The translations under genes and the position numbers were made by a program. The notes beneath the pieces were generated by a model, which did not search any database, was not told where the DNA came from, and saw nothing but the letters and a program-made list of their open reading frames with translations. DNA of 64,000 nt from Setophaga petechia (taxonomy: Eukaryota > Chordata > Aves > Passeriformes > Parulidae). Below are positions 26,301-38,019 of the stretch, one piece after another; the stretch's first letter is position 1, and the number at the start of each line of letters is the position of its first letter. The DNA lies in assembly GCA_024362935.1 (NCBI GenBank), contig JANCRA010000014.1, forward strand, positions 8,759,258-8,823,257, read 5' to 3'.

Positions 26301-29300
26301 GCTTTAAGCTGTTCATGAAGACCTGTGTCACCCTGCTTTACTGTTAACAACACAGTAGGAACTTCAGGTTCCAATCTTATGCCTTTGACCTCGATGTACT
26401 TAAAACTTTTCTTGAAATATTCTCCTTGCTCTGTGGCCTTCATCCCCACTCCTCTTATTACACAGAAGCCATGTGCATGCTGAAGGTTAAAAAAGAATGA
26501 AGCTTCCTGAAATAACTTCTGGAGTTCCAAGACACTTGATTTTCCTCCAAGTGTAGGAAACACTTACTTGCAACTAGGCTGTGCGAAAACACTATTTCAA
26601 TTAACATTGAGATTGAGGTAATATTGAGCATCTGGGGCTTCATGACAGACATCAAAACTCATAACACTGAGACACAAAAAGCAACATTCTTGGCTGTCTG
26701 CAGGAGCTGGACGCAATAACTTGTGAAAACACTCTTGCTTTTAACAAGGCAGAAGGCTGTTGCTATTAAGTGATGTCCTTTTTAGCTGTTGGTACCCACT
26801 TTCTCTTGAAACAACAACAGTTGTCCCAGCTCTAAAGCACTGGTATAGATCACCTACAGAAAGGAAGAAAAGAAAAAATTACTGACTTGAAATATGTTTA
26901 AGTAGAATGAAAAGTATTATCAAAGGTTGTTCCAAATTTGTGATATCAAATGCAAGTGTTTAATAGTTTTAATACATTGTTTTGCATACTTTACTGTTTA
27001 TTTTACCGTGCCTCTTTGATATGTCTAACCAACAGGTTTTTTTCCTCCAATATTCATAGGTCTATAATTGGTTTTTACATTTCAGTTTTCGTTCCTGTGT
27101 TTGGAGTAAGATGTCCTGAACTTATATTTGGAATTTTTACAGACATGCTTTTTTACTCTTGATCTTAGGACTGCATAAAAATCAGAATCTTTTGGACTGA
27201 GATGGGAGAGAGCAGAAATAGACTTACAATGCATTCCTAAAGAGGAATCAGATTTCCAAATCATTCATTGTTACCCTTCTTTTCAATCTAAGGCAGCATT
27301 TGGGCAGAATCAAATGAACTTTAATCAGTAAGCACTTGGTGTTCATGATCCTTATACCCAATTCTCAATAGAAAGTGATGCATAAAAGTGCATTCTTGTG
27401 TTTGTTGTATTTGTGGCCTGTATTGAATTTTCTGATGCTGACGTGCTCAGTCAGCTTGGAAATGCAGTTTGTCAGTGGCACCCTTCTGATGATTGCATTG
27501 CTGACAGCTGCAGAAACCTTAATCCAGACTGCCTTATGTTCTGTTCCTGTAATTTCAGTGGGGCCAGCAGTATCTTTGGTTTCACTACAGAGATGGTACT
27601 TGAAGGCTTTTATATGGGAAAGGCCAGTTCTAAGTGCGCTGAGTGAATTTTTATGTATGTTATGCTACACACAAATAAAGATACTTTCCTTATGATCATT
27701 TTAATATGATTTCTATACAGCTTTCATCCTTAAGAAAGTTTTAGATTTTTCTTTTCCGCCATGCTTGGCGTGGACAGTAAAACTCAGAATTGGCAGATGT
27801 GGAACAGGATCTCATCAGTGTTAATGATGGTTTTAAGAATTGCAACACTGTAGAAAATCAGGATATTTCTGACAGTAGAATTACAGTTGAAATGCCTTTA
27901 ATAGAGACCAGATTCTGCTTCAGTGGGGGAGGGAAGGGGAATCCTGCAATATTCCACCCACTCCTACCCAAAACAGAGGCGCCAGCTCTTTGGAAATATT
28001 TATCCATCCAAAGCCTGGCAGCATATGAAAATGATCAGATTAAATTATTTATTTATATGGCTTTCTGGGTAGAAAAGATTCCCTATTCTAAGTCTTTCTG
28101 TAGACTTAACATAAAGTCTGTAGTCTTAAAACTCCCCACAGAGGAGTGGTCAGTGGTAACTCATTGAAAACAATGTTAAAGTGTCTTGTGTGTGGCAGTT
28201 GGATTTTAGAAGAGTGACCCTTTGCAAGGGGAAAAAATTGCAAGTGCAGTAGCAATTTAGAAATTATCACTTCACTAATTTTCATTTTTAAGTACCCTAA
28301 AAAAAACTTCTAACCAATTAAAAAAAAATCTTCCCCCTAAAAAAAAAAAAAGGCAAAAAGCCCTTCAGGGTGTTGTGAGGTTTGTTTGCCATCTTTTCAT
28401 CATATAGAATCCCTTCCATTCTAGTTTAGCACACCAGATCTTTAATGAATATATTCTTTGCATCTGAGGGCATCTGAGGTTGGTTGTGCTTGAATTTTCA
28501 AAGGTGATCATGTTTTTGTGCAATTACAGCACTCTGATGTAAATAGGGTGGGAGTGGATTTAGGAATTTTCATTGAAGTTTTTAAGCACCTCTAAGTTGA
28601 ACTGCCTTCTGTTACATTTTTAACATAGTTTGTTTTGAATACAAGATGCTTTTGAGTTTTTATATCAACTTGTATAGTTCAGTTACATCAAATACTGCAA
28701 ATCCAACCCCACTCTCCAGGATTCTTATGTTTCAAAGATGCTTTTGAAGTCAGTGAATGTTCTTAGTGCCTTCAAAATTAATAAGATATCCCAATGACTT
28801 CTACAAAAATGTTGGAATGCTGAGACAGAGAATGTTTAATAATACACATTAAGAAAGACCTTATCCCCATTTAAAGCTTGTTTAAAAAATGAGCTGTATG
28901 AACTTGAAGTATTGTATGCTCCCCTTTGCCAAACTAGAAGAGCGAGGAGACTGAAGGGATGTTGGTGAGGCAGATGTTTAATTTTCATGTCTTTATCTCC
29001 TCGTGTCGTGGTTGAGAGTCAGTCTGAGTGTCTCTGCTGTGGTTTCAGTATGAATGACCAGAGTTAGTGTCAGGACAAGAAGTGTTCTGCAGAAATTACT
29101 GTGAAGTTGCTGTCTAGACGTGAATTTCCAGGAAGAGCTTTTGCTTGTTTTTCAGTCTTCTAGCATAGTGGCATGATGCAAAAATGTGTTACACTGTCCA
29201 GAATGTCTTGGGGAGATTTAAACAGCCTTAGAATTTATTGGAAGCAATGGCCCGTGTTCAATGAGGAAAAGCTGCAAGCAGGTGCCTCCTGGCAGCTCCT

Positions 29301-32300
29301 TGCTGGAGCAGATGGCACAGGACGATGGATTTTCAAGGGGTGGGTGAAGAGAAGAGGCCCTCTGGGGTGTTGCTGTGTGCAGGTGGGGCTGTTTTGTGAA
29401 GGTTTGTTTTGTACAGACCAACTGTAATTTCAGACTTGCAGTGATCTGTGTGAGCACACAGTTTGTCCAGCTGTGCCCTCCAGAGCTTGGCTGAGGATGT
29501 CCCCATGGCTTTACTTGGGGAAGGGTTGGATCTGTTCTCAGTCTTCCAATGCAATTTCTTCAACCAGTATTTTTGAAATGTCATATTTTTGTACTTTGTG
29601 TTCCCTTCCTATGTTGCTGCCATGCTCTTTATTTTAGCAGCACTGTGAGTAAAGAGACGGAGTGCTTTGCTCTCCCTCAACAGTCTAGTCTAGCAATCTG
29701 TCTGTTTGCGGTCTTGTGCTAAATATAAATTACATTAATGGCCAAGCAGAGCCATTTTGGGAAACTGCATGAAATTCCCATTTTAAAAACCTTCATTTTG
29801 CTGAAAAAAACCCTCTTTTGGAACTTGTTTTTCTTCCAGAAGCAATCCTTCTCAACACAAAGCACCAAAAACCCCTACCAACCCCACCCTTTAAGAAGTG
29901 CTGAAGTAAAAATTTACCTAAATTTTAAATACTGTGTCCTGCCCTAGGTTTTTACATATTATTCTTGTTTGTTGGGAATTGCCAGTTGAAATGGGCAAGA
30001 TACATTTCATTTAATTTTGCTGAAGTTGGGAACTCTTAAAAAGAAACAGGATTTTGTTACAGACATGTAAACAGTTTACAGTTGAAAGAAAATAAAGTAG
30101 TAAGACTGACTTTCATGTTCTTCCCAAGGTTCTAGACACTGAAATTATTCTCCTTTTCGTAATTTTTTCTAAGATGAAACTCCTGGTGTAAATAAATGCT
30201 CTAACTAATTATATTTTTCTCAAATACAACTGGCTTCAGAAGAAAGTGTATAGTATTACAATAAGTATGTGGGGACTTTTTTGTTTTTAATTTTGGCTCG
30301 GGGTTTTTTACAGAAAATTTTCTCATCAGATTTTAAAGGGGTTTTTCCTTATTAATCTGGAATTAATTTAATTAGTGTTTATTGTATGTACTCTCCAAAC
30401 GGATGATGATAGAAAAATAGTATAACCTTTAAACCAGGTTTTTGGATATGAAAGAACCCAAACCGTTGTTTTTTCATATGCAATGGATAGTGTAGACTTG
30501 GTATGTGCTTGTACACAAGCATAAATAATTTGTTTAGATAGAGGATGGGTACAACATAACTTGGAAAGAGGTGTTTGTGTGGGAGTGTGTTGCCTCAAAA
30601 GGTTCTGCAGTGCCAGTCCAGTACAAGAAGGCCAGTTAAGTTATGACTGCTTTGCTTCACAAGAACTTAAATAACTGGTGCTTGGGCAAAAGTGCTATAG
30701 AATGCATAGATCAGAAAAACAATTTGTGCTGTACAGAATCAATGCTGACTGTGGGACAGAGGAGATCAATCTTGCAAATCAGGGAATTTTGTAATATAAG
30801 CGTCTTCTTTCAGTCAATGAAGGTTAGAAAGGGGCTGAGCAACAGAGGAATACTGTCTGGAGGCAATCAATATTAATTATAAATTTATAACCTTTAGACC
30901 AGCTTTCAAACAGTGCTTTCTAAAAGAGAGCACTTTAAGCTTTTTTCCCTTGGAAAAGAAGTTTTAATATTAAAGTAAAAATTTCAGTCCCTACTCAAAA
31001 CTCTTCAGAGCTCCTATTCCTGCTGTGCTTTTTCCTTCCTTGACTTGCAGTGACCTTGGTCCAGTTTGGGGCAGCAGAATCATTACCTTCATAACAGCCT
31101 TTAAACAAAGATGCAACCATTGCAAAGATTCCAGGTGAGGGGGTGCAGGGGGGTCAGGAAGCAGCTGTGCTGCTTGGCCTGGGCATGCTCTGCAGGGAGA
31201 GCAGGTAACACAGTTCATGTGTGTTTTCAGTCTGTTCCTAGGAAGTAGATAGTAGTTTGAAATGAAATCTTGATGGAGGTAAGTGCTAAATAACTCTTAT
31301 CAATGGCCTTTGTCCGGAAAATGTTTTATTTTGACTTTCAATGAGCTTGAAAGACAATCGGAATGGAAGTAGGAATAAAAAAGAGCATTGGATATAGAAT
31401 TCATGGTATTAATAGTTCTACAGTTACTTCAGTCTAACATCCAGATCTCTTGCCAAGTTTGAGAGCCTGTTTTCCATTATTTGCATAATTTAAGTGGTGC
31501 TTGACATTATAATTAAGAAAGATCAAGGCTACTTCTTCCCAGGTTCAGTGAAAAGGAGAGCTGATAGCAAAATGAATGTTATGGGCAGCCAACAAAGCAA
31601 CTGCAGAGACTGGATCCAGGCCATGAAGTCTAAAGCTGATAGCTGAGCCTGCTAGGAATGTGGTAAAGATCATATCCCCTCTGGCTGCCAGTGGCTCATG
31701 GATGCAGTGTGTAGTGGTGCTGCTGTGGCTAAAGTTCTGAGAAATGCAGATTGAGAGTCTGTGCAAGGCCCCCAGAGACTAGGAAGCACATGGGCTGCTT
31801 CATCAAGCTGTGACCAAAGGAGTTCTGTGATATACAAGTTGACATTCTCACTGTGCTGTAGGGCCCCAGCTTTGCTGACTCCAGTTCTGAAGGCTGAGTT
31901 TCTCCTGCCCTCTGTCCAGTAAAGGTTACTGGAGGCAGGGCCAGCATTGTGAGCCATGTTCACATCTCCATGGGAGAGGCTGTTATTAACCAGCAACTCA
32001 AAGTTTTCAGTTCATTGCTGTGGGTCTGCTCAGATAGCAGGACTAATGTGAAAGTGTGCTTGGGTGTAACTGGTCATTTTTCTGAGCATTGCTGTCTTTA
32101 TTTCAGGACTTTTTTTTTTATTTGGGTGGTTTTTATCCTGTGGTTGTATACTTTTTAGAAAAGTATCTGCAAAGTATTCTCAGGTTTGGTTGGTTGGGTT
32201 TTTTTTTTATCCCTTTTCAGGAGGTTGGCAGTCCTAAGAGAATCCAAATGTTCACTGTTTAGTTTTTCATAGCATAGCCTGATTTTTCACTTATTTAGTA

Positions 32301-35300
32301 AATTATAGATGGCAGATGCCAAGGCACATAATGCATTTGCTCTGTCTGTTTCAACAGGACAGAGCTGCCAGAATCCAATTAAAGAATTGCAGTGGAGTTG
32401 TCCATGGAGAGACTTTATTTTGGCTATTCTTTTTGTGACAGCCCTTCTTCAAATTAGCTCCCTCTTTGTTCCCTCCTCTTCAGCAGTGTCCCAAGTTGTA
32501 TATGCAGTGGGTGTGGTTGTATTTGTCATTTCACTGTGTGGCATTCAGAGGTCCCAGTTTTCCCTGCTACTTTTTGTAAGTGATTCATAGAAAGGGGAGG
32601 GCCATCTTCCCTGTCCATCCTTACTAAATTTGCTTCCAACTTTCTCAGTTCTGCTTTCTCAGAGCTATCATGTAACCCACACAGTGGGACTGCATTATCT
32701 TTTCCTGATGAGCTCATGTGGTAAGAGGAGTTGGTTTCCTTAGGTATGTTTGAGGCCTCAGAACATGCACAGGAAGGGGCTGGTTAGAGATGCTTTCTTA
32801 AAGTCAGTTTAAGGAGTTTTGTAGGTACATTTAGAAGCAGAATAGGCTGCAGCATGGGGCAGAATTGAGTGGCTGGAGGAGGAGGATGTGTTCTGACTGT
32901 ATTGGCTGCTGGAGGAACTGCTGATGTGCCACCTTCCTTATTGTCCATCTGTTTTTCCTTTGTGCCCCAGTAACAGATGTAAAGCCTCCAATGTGGTTCT
33001 TGTTCAGGAAAGTAAATGATAAAACTTACTGATTTAATGATTCAAAGCTATCTAGTTTATTGAGAAGAAAAATAATATGATGCAGATATTACTGCATCTT
33101 ACTCTTGCTAGGACTTTCAGTCTGTTCCCCTTAGCCTGTTTTAGGCTTGGGAAAAGCTCAGACATGAGAGGTCAAAGAGAGAAGAGGTGTAAGAAGTACT
33201 ATAGGACACAGTTCTTATGTTTGTTTACTCTCAAAATGCTTTTGTAGTAACTCTTCTCTTTTTTGTCAGTCATTACCCCCATGGTACCAGCATTATGAGT
33301 TTAGCATGAATCAGTCTAGAGTAGCATTTGAGAGGAGGCTTTGAAATGGTTTTTTGCCAGATACGTTCCTGCAATTCTTTCAGTTGGTCATCACACCCTC
33401 TCCAGGGTTAGAGGTTTTCAATGGCTTGTGGCCAGCTACAATTCCTTCTGTGCAGCAGAAGATTTGCATGGCTTCATGTTCTGAAAGCTGAGCACTAAGT
33501 ATTTTTCAGTGTTGAAACTCCTGATGTGTCCATCAGGTTAACTCTTCTGTTCCTGGATATTAGGGGGAAAACTGGCAATGTTGGTTAAAATACATTCATT
33601 TTTAGGATAATTGCAGCTCTGGTGGGATCCGTGTATTAATTACCAGTTTCTCACAAGCAAATATTTGTTATTCTTTCACTAAATAACAGATGAAGAACAT
33701 GTGAAGTAGTGCTCCTTCAAACTTAAAAAATCAACGTTTGACTGAAAAAATGAAATACACAGAGAAAAGATGAATAACTGCTGTTTTCTCATGGCTCATT
33801 AAGCATGACTCATAGCAGTGTATTCCATTTCCCAATGGCAAAGATAGATGCATCTTTCTTAATTGAAGCAAGTCTCCTTAATCCTTGGGAAGCTGAGACC
33901 ATTATTCACTGAGAGTAATACTGCTGCTTTTGTGTGGCAGCAAAAGGTATGCATTTCAAAAATTACAGCAAAAATTGCAATTTAGAGGATTGATTAGCTA
34001 TGCTGGGGAGTATAGGACCCCCCAGTGGTGAGAAGTCTGGAAATTGCTGGTTTACATCTATAAAAGGGAAGTTTTAGCTTCCTGTAACAGACTGAGAAGT
34101 AGCAGATACTACCCCACTTGTGTAGGGTGCTCGTGTGATAGTCACACTCCTCCTACAAGGGAGTGTTAAGGACCTCGTGGCATTTCTTATGGAAGTTTTA
34201 TTTTACCAATTGTCAGTGAACAAAAATAGCACCCAGTACTTCTTGCTCCACAGTGTGCTTCCTGTCTTCGTACAAAGTGATTTTTCTAGTCTTTACCAAG
34301 CATCTTTTAATTTTTGTATTTTTCTTTCAGCATGTGAAGCCCAGTTGTAGTTGCTGTGTACTGAGCACGTTGTGCCCTGGCACAATGGCTGTGGCTGCTA
34401 GAACAAACCTGCTTCACACATTTGTCTTTTTGCTCAGTAGTAGCACAAGGAAAGGAGGGTGCCTGAGTCAGAGCTGTCATTCCAACATGTTGCAGTTGCT
34501 TGTGTAAATCCCCACTTACTGAATTGCAAAATTGCACCTTTATCCACATACACTGTTGTAAGATATTGTAATGACTGGTTTTGGTATATTTGAGGGTCAT
34601 TTGTCATGCCTTCTGCATATCACTTGAAAGGGCAAATCTGGCAGTTGTTCACTAGTGGCTTCTGCAAACTCTACAAGTAGCAATGAGGTCACGAATCATG
34701 CAAATTCCTTCATATGCTTTGAAAGAAAGGACCACTTTAAGCAAAGCATAAATGCAACCATATGCTCATATCTTGGAGCCTTCACTGAAATTTGACAATA
34801 AAATTGCTGTGCATATGATTTATTTTCTGAAGAAGAAACACTGTTGTTTTTAGAGCAGTATTTTAGCAGCAATTAACTTGCTGGTCTTTTCTAGTTAAGT
34901 ATAAAAATGTTTATCGAGTGCAAAATTGGTAGAAGTAAGATTTTGGTAATTGTTAAAGACAGAGCATGTCTTTGTTTCATTTTAGAAGAAAGAGGCAGCA
35001 GTAAAACCAGAAGAAATCTTGTTACAGTCTGTTCAATAGAAGGATATGCAAAGTAGAACTGTTGCTGTTTTGTTAATCTTGGTACAACTCTTAAATTAGC
35101 CTGGAAGTAGCTATTCAGACTTGATGAACAACCATTTCATATGAAGAAAATATTTACAGCACAGTTGACTTGTCTGTTGAAGGAAAAAGGAAGTGTGGGG
35201 TTTCCTTCAGTGATTTTGATAGTCAAAGCTGAATGATTTGGCTTTTGGAAATAATGTAAAAAGCTTAATTAAATGCCATCTTGTAATACTTTGTATCTCT

Positions 35301-37703
35301 ACAAAGAGGACAGTGTGCAGAAGTTGTTTCAAGGGCCTCAAGGAATACGCCCTTAAACACTTACAGTCATCAGTGCTGTGTGGTGATTAGAGCAGTTGGC
35401 TTTAATGTGATTCCTCAGAAAGATTACTGAGAAATCTGTGGGTTTGTGCACCAGCACTGGTGTTGGTTCTCACCTTCAGATTTCTTCTGCAAGCAGGAGA
35501 AGCAGATTGTTCCTTCAGAGTACAACTAGTGCAGATAGAACAGAGCAAAAAGATTGGCTCACTCTTAATTATCTAAAGTACAGCCAACACTGAATACATG
35601 AATGTAGTAGGTAGCAATTATGTTATTTAAGTTAGTGGAGGTGTTTCCAAAGCAATAGTGTCAGTGTGACCACTAAGGACAGTGCAGGAGGGGATTGTCT
35701 GCTCTGGAAACTTGCTGATTACTAAAGGGATTTATTGAATGAACTCCATGTGCATCAGAAAGGGACCATTGCACATGAAAGGAAAATGTAACTTTAAATT
35801 GGCTTTTAAATAGGAGAAGGAAGCAGCAGTTCTCTGTTTGGGTGCAGCTAACCTAGTGCACTGGGAACATTCAATTAGGCAGACAAGAAGAATGTTAGAT
35901 AAGGGAGGAAGAAGTGAAGAAAGAAAGGTCTAAGTTGGGAAAAGTGGTGTCAGCAGTGCATGCCAGAGGGTCTGTGGTGAGCAGGCTGTGCTTGCTCACC
36001 CTTTGGAATGGGAGTGCAGCAGCAGCACCTCGTGAGCTGGGGCAGCTGCTGTGCTGTGGGGAGGCTTCCTCTGTCAGTAACTGGGGCTCAGGAGAGCCCA
36101 GGGAGCACCCAAAGCAGCACCTGTGCCCCTGTTAGTCACAGCTCTGTGTGGTGTGCCAACACGGTAACTGCTGAAGGGTACTGCAGTGGCACAGTGCCTG
36201 TGTTAAGGCTGTTCCCCAGCCTTTCAGGAACATAGGAAAAGTCTTTCAGAACAGGAAAGTTGTCACTGGTTTGCATTTTTTAAAGCCCTGAATATGGCAG
36301 GTTATTGCAGCTGATGGAATAAAGCCTGAGTAGTGACACCTTCCACCAGCTGAGAAATGTGGCCTGGGACTGTTTGGGACATGTGGCAGTTACAGGCCAT
36401 GGTGCCAGCTATTCACTCTGTAAACCTTAAATAAAAGTGCTGCTACTAAAATGTCTTAAAAACCAGCTAGCATGTATTAGATGTTCTCAGAGTTGAAGTA
36501 TGGCTTTAAAATTTTAAGGAAATCAATGTTTTTAACTATTTATGTGCAGCATTTGTGTGTGCTGTACAGGTAGAGAAAGTAGATAGCCATGTCTTTTACT
36601 GTGACTAACCATATTTAACTACCTCTTTACAATGTCATTAACTCAAACTGTTTAACAGAATAATTTATTTAAAGGAGAACTTACATTACTTTTGTTTTAA
36701 TACAGGGATGCAATCATGTGTCAGTTTTCTCAATATGTTAACTTTGCAGGTGCTCCAAAGAAGACAGCAGTAAAACCCCAGCTTTTCTGAGGGGTTAATA
36801 TGTGTGTCCATCTATGGATTAAATTATGCTCATTGTTACTCTGAGTCTCTTGATTCTAGTGGAAGCTAAAGTAAATGTTTCCCTCATAAAAATTATCTGG
36901 AAATGATGTGATGTATTCTATCTCATATTGTAGCCTTTCTCCCTAAAACTGACAGAAAAGGTTAACAGAAGGGAATGTCACAGGAAAGAAAATTATTTTT
37001 GGAAGGAAAGACACAAAATTGTTACCTAACTATTGTGGGAGTCTCTTGCTGATTGCTGAAGCAATGTTTGAGGCCTGGCAGTGTGAGTGTGCACGTGTGT
37101 GAGCACGAGCACACAGGCTCTGAGCCCTCAGGGACAGGGGCTGCCAGACCTGCTGCCCTCCTGAGAGCCTGGGGGGCAAACTGAACTGGGGAGGAAGAAT
37201 GATTTTGATGTTAAAAAGTATTGTTTTGCTCACTGCTGGAATTGTAAAATTTCTTTACAATTAACGTTGCTATCTCTATGTAAATAGTGAACTTTCCCTA
37301 TCATCATTTAGCATTCTGCTGCTTTCCATATATTGATGCTGGCATTAAGATCACAGCCCTTACCCTCTGCTGGTTAGTACAGACTTTTTAAAGTGCATTT
37401 TAAGTTATTGATGCAATTTGATATTTTTCATAATTTCTATTTAAACTGAAGTTACATCATCTTTCTTGAATTCATCTCCTGTAAGAGTTGCCTTAAGCTA
37501 CAGGACTGCTTTTGCTACTTTTTGTGTTGTACGTTTAACTTGTATTGGTTATTGTCTTATTTGTGTTAATATACTGAATAAGAGAGCTGATAATTTCCTG
37601 GTTGCTGATGCTCAGTGTGTGTTCGTCCATGCAGGCAAGAAGACAGCAAGACCCTAGTCCTGGCTCCAACCTGGGCAGTGGCGATGATCTCAAACTGCGT
37701 TAA
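2236..37703 (+). CDS. CBFB: CBFB, core-binding factor subunit beta (whole gene, six coding exons)
   Basis: CBF-beta is the non-DNA-binding subunit of core-binding factor. It binds the Runt domain of RUNX1, RUNX2 or RUNX3, raises DNA affinity and stabilises the partner, acting in blood and bone development. Joined exons 2236-2313, 2521-2607, 6986-7102, 20763-20879, 24977-25072 and 37635-37703 encode 187 codons. All junctions are GT-AG and all six exons are whole codons in phase 0. Residues 1-135 form the RUNX-binding fold; residues from about 134 onward are a charged, Arg/Glu-rich helix and a flexible tail. From memory, the protein differs from human only at scattered sites, for example Thr-Arg-Glu-Tyr-Val-Asp-Phe in exon 3 where human has Ser and Leu. 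The start ATG lies in a good context (CCACCATGC). A second donor in exon 5 gives a 182-residue form. Identification is very secure. Confidence 0.98.
2521..2607 (+). CDS. CBFB: CBFB coding exon 2
   Basis: Codons 27-55 (Ile-Lys-Tyr-Thr-Gly-Phe through Arg-Ser-Glu-Ile). The acceptor is TTCCCCGCAG ending at 2520 and the donor is GTAAGT at 2608. The preceding intron is only 207 bp and lies within the CpG island. Confidence 0.98.
2608..6985 (+). other. CBFB: CBFB intron 2
   Basis: A 4.4-kb intron between consensus GTAAGT and the acceptor TTTTTCTAAAAG. The first 350 bp are still CpG-rich and the rest is AT-rich. No nested gene, named repeat or RNA gene could be supported. Confidence 0.85.
6986..7102 (+). 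CDS. CBFB: CBFB coding exon 3
   Basis: Codons 56-94, from Ala-Phe-Val-Ala-Thr-Gly-Thr-Asn to Arg-Glu-Gly-Gly-Lys, with donor GTAAGG at 7103. The acceptor is AAAAG with an upstream TTGATTTTTCT tract. This exon contributes core beta-barrel residues of the RUNX-binding domain. It carries the differences from human that I can recall (Thr for Ser, Phe for Leu, Gly for Ala in the Thr-Pro to Gly-Lys segment). Confidence 0.98.
14941..14983 (+). repeat. T-rich low-complexity tract
   Basis: A run of 43 bases that is all T except for two isolated G residues, ending in TTTGCAG. It resembles an oversized polypyrimidine tract, but no exon follows that I can support. Confidence 0.9.
15992..16054 (+). repeat. 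(TGGA)n microsatellite, about 16 copies
   Basis: Near-perfect tetranucleotide array of TGGA/GGAT units spanning about 63 bp in CBFB intron 3. It produces artificial Trp-Met-Asp-Gly and His-Pro-Ser-Ile repeats in translation, which should not be read as protein. Likely length-polymorphic. Confidence 0.97.
20763..20879 (+). CDS. CBFB: CBFB coding exon 4
   Basis: Codons 95-133, from Val-Tyr-Leu-Lys-Ala-Pro-Met to Asp-Glu-Glu-Arg-Ala-Gln. The acceptor is TTTTATTCCAG and the donor is GTAAGG at 20880. The exon includes the Trp-Lys-Gly-Trp-Ile-Asp segment of the RUNX-binding domain. Confidence 0.98.
20880..24976 (+). other. CBFB: CBFB intron 4
   Basis: A 4.1-kb AT-rich intron ending in the tandem acceptor TAGCAG. 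No nested gene, RNA gene or recognisable mobile element was found. Confidence 0.85.
24977..25072 (+). CDS. CBFB: CBFB coding exon 5 (short-donor form)
   Basis: Codons 134-165, Gln-Glu-Asp-Ala-Leu-Ala-Gln-Gln followed by a very charged Arg/Glu helix ending Glu-Glu-Met-Glu. The donor GTGAGG at 25073 joins to exon 6 at Ala-Arg-Arg-Gln-Gln. The acceptor is a NAGNAG tandem (TAG at 24974-24976, CAG at 24977-24979). I chose the first because it restores the double Gln of the known protein. Confidence 0.97.
25073..25103 (+). CDS. CBFB: CBFB exon 5 extension (alternative downstream donor)
   Basis: Thirty-one bases between donor GTGAGG (25073) and a second donor GTTAGT (25104). When included, the frame reads [11 protein letters not shown]. 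It then enters exon 6 in another frame as Lys-Lys-Thr-Ala-Arg-Pro, stopping at TAG 37655-37657, for a total of 182 codons. Human CBFB makes the same pair of tails (182 and 187 residues), so the site is very likely used. Confidence 0.9.
25104..37634 (+). other. CBFB: CBFB intron 5
   Basis: A 12.5-kb intron (from 25073 if the short donor is used), mostly AT-rich. In human CBFB the corresponding intron is where inv(16) breakpoints usually fall. Near its 3' end (37260-37541) is a near-copy of the terminal 3' UTR segment. Several ORFs of 70-125 codons occur (for example 27790-28167), but none shows a domain or splice context. No RNA gene or identifiable mobile element was found. Confidence 0.85.
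37260..37541 (+). repeat. 282-bp direct repeat, intron 5 copy
   Basis: Matches 39643-39924 over exactly 282 bases without a gap. I count nine substitutions by eye, about 97% identity. It lies 93 bp upstream of CBFB exon 6. The similarity starts at ATTAACGTTGC and ends at TTTAACTT, just before the point where the other copy has the poly(A) signal. Confidence 0.95.
37635..37703 (+). CDS. CBFB: CBFB coding exon 6 (last), two overlapping frames
   Basis: The acceptor is CATGCAG ending at 37634. With the short exon 5 donor it encodes [10 protein letters not shown] to Asp-Asp-Leu-Lys-Leu-Arg and stops at TAA 37701-37703. With the long donor it is read in another frame to TAG 37655-37657. Compared with the human tail, one Gly is Ser (Leu-Gly-Ser-Gly-Asp-Asp). 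Confidence 0.97.
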   Translation, partial: ARRQQDPSPGSNLGSGDDLKLR

Positions 37704-37765
37704 CCAGCGGCAGCAGCGTCCCCCGGCTCTGCACACGTGCATTGCTTCTACTTGGCAAAGGATTG

Positions 37766-37771
37766 AATAAA
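37766..37771 (+). terminator. CBFB: Proximal poly(A) signal candidate
   Basis: Canonical AATAAA 63 bases past the CBFB stop codon. If used, it would remove almost the entire 3' UTR. Usage cannot be judged from sequence. Confidence 0.4.
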
Positions 37772-38013
37772 AGACCAGAAACTGTGAGAACTGGGTATAT
37801 TATGGTCTGTTTCCTGACCTGCGGCAGTCAGAGTCACCAGAACTGCCATGGTTTGCACTATGTTTATGTTACAATACCTGCATTTCCCATTTTAAGCATG
37901 TAGCCAGTGGCAATTCGAAATTTTGTTTTTCTATGCAAACTTATTTTTGTTGGCACTATTTTAGTGAAATGGAAACTTATGCAGCTATAAAACCATTTTT
38001 CTCAACTAACTGT

Positions 38014-38019
38014 AATAAA
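38014..38019 (+). terminator. CBFB: Internal poly(A) signal candidate
   Basis: Canonical AATAAA in CTGTAATAAAAATTG, followed about 60-110 bases later by T/GT-rich sequence, which is the arrangement expected of a functional poly(A) site. Confidence 0.4.

Noticed and set aside
27790..28167. 125-codon ORF on the plus strand in CBFB intron 5
   Set aside because: No domain, no splice logic, and ORFs of this size are expected by chance in 64 kb. No family resemblance found by eye.
31545..31996. Overlapping minus-strand ORFs in CBFB intron 5, possibly an old retroelement
   Set aside because: No reverse-transcriptase, gag or LTR hallmarks and no flanking duplication visible.
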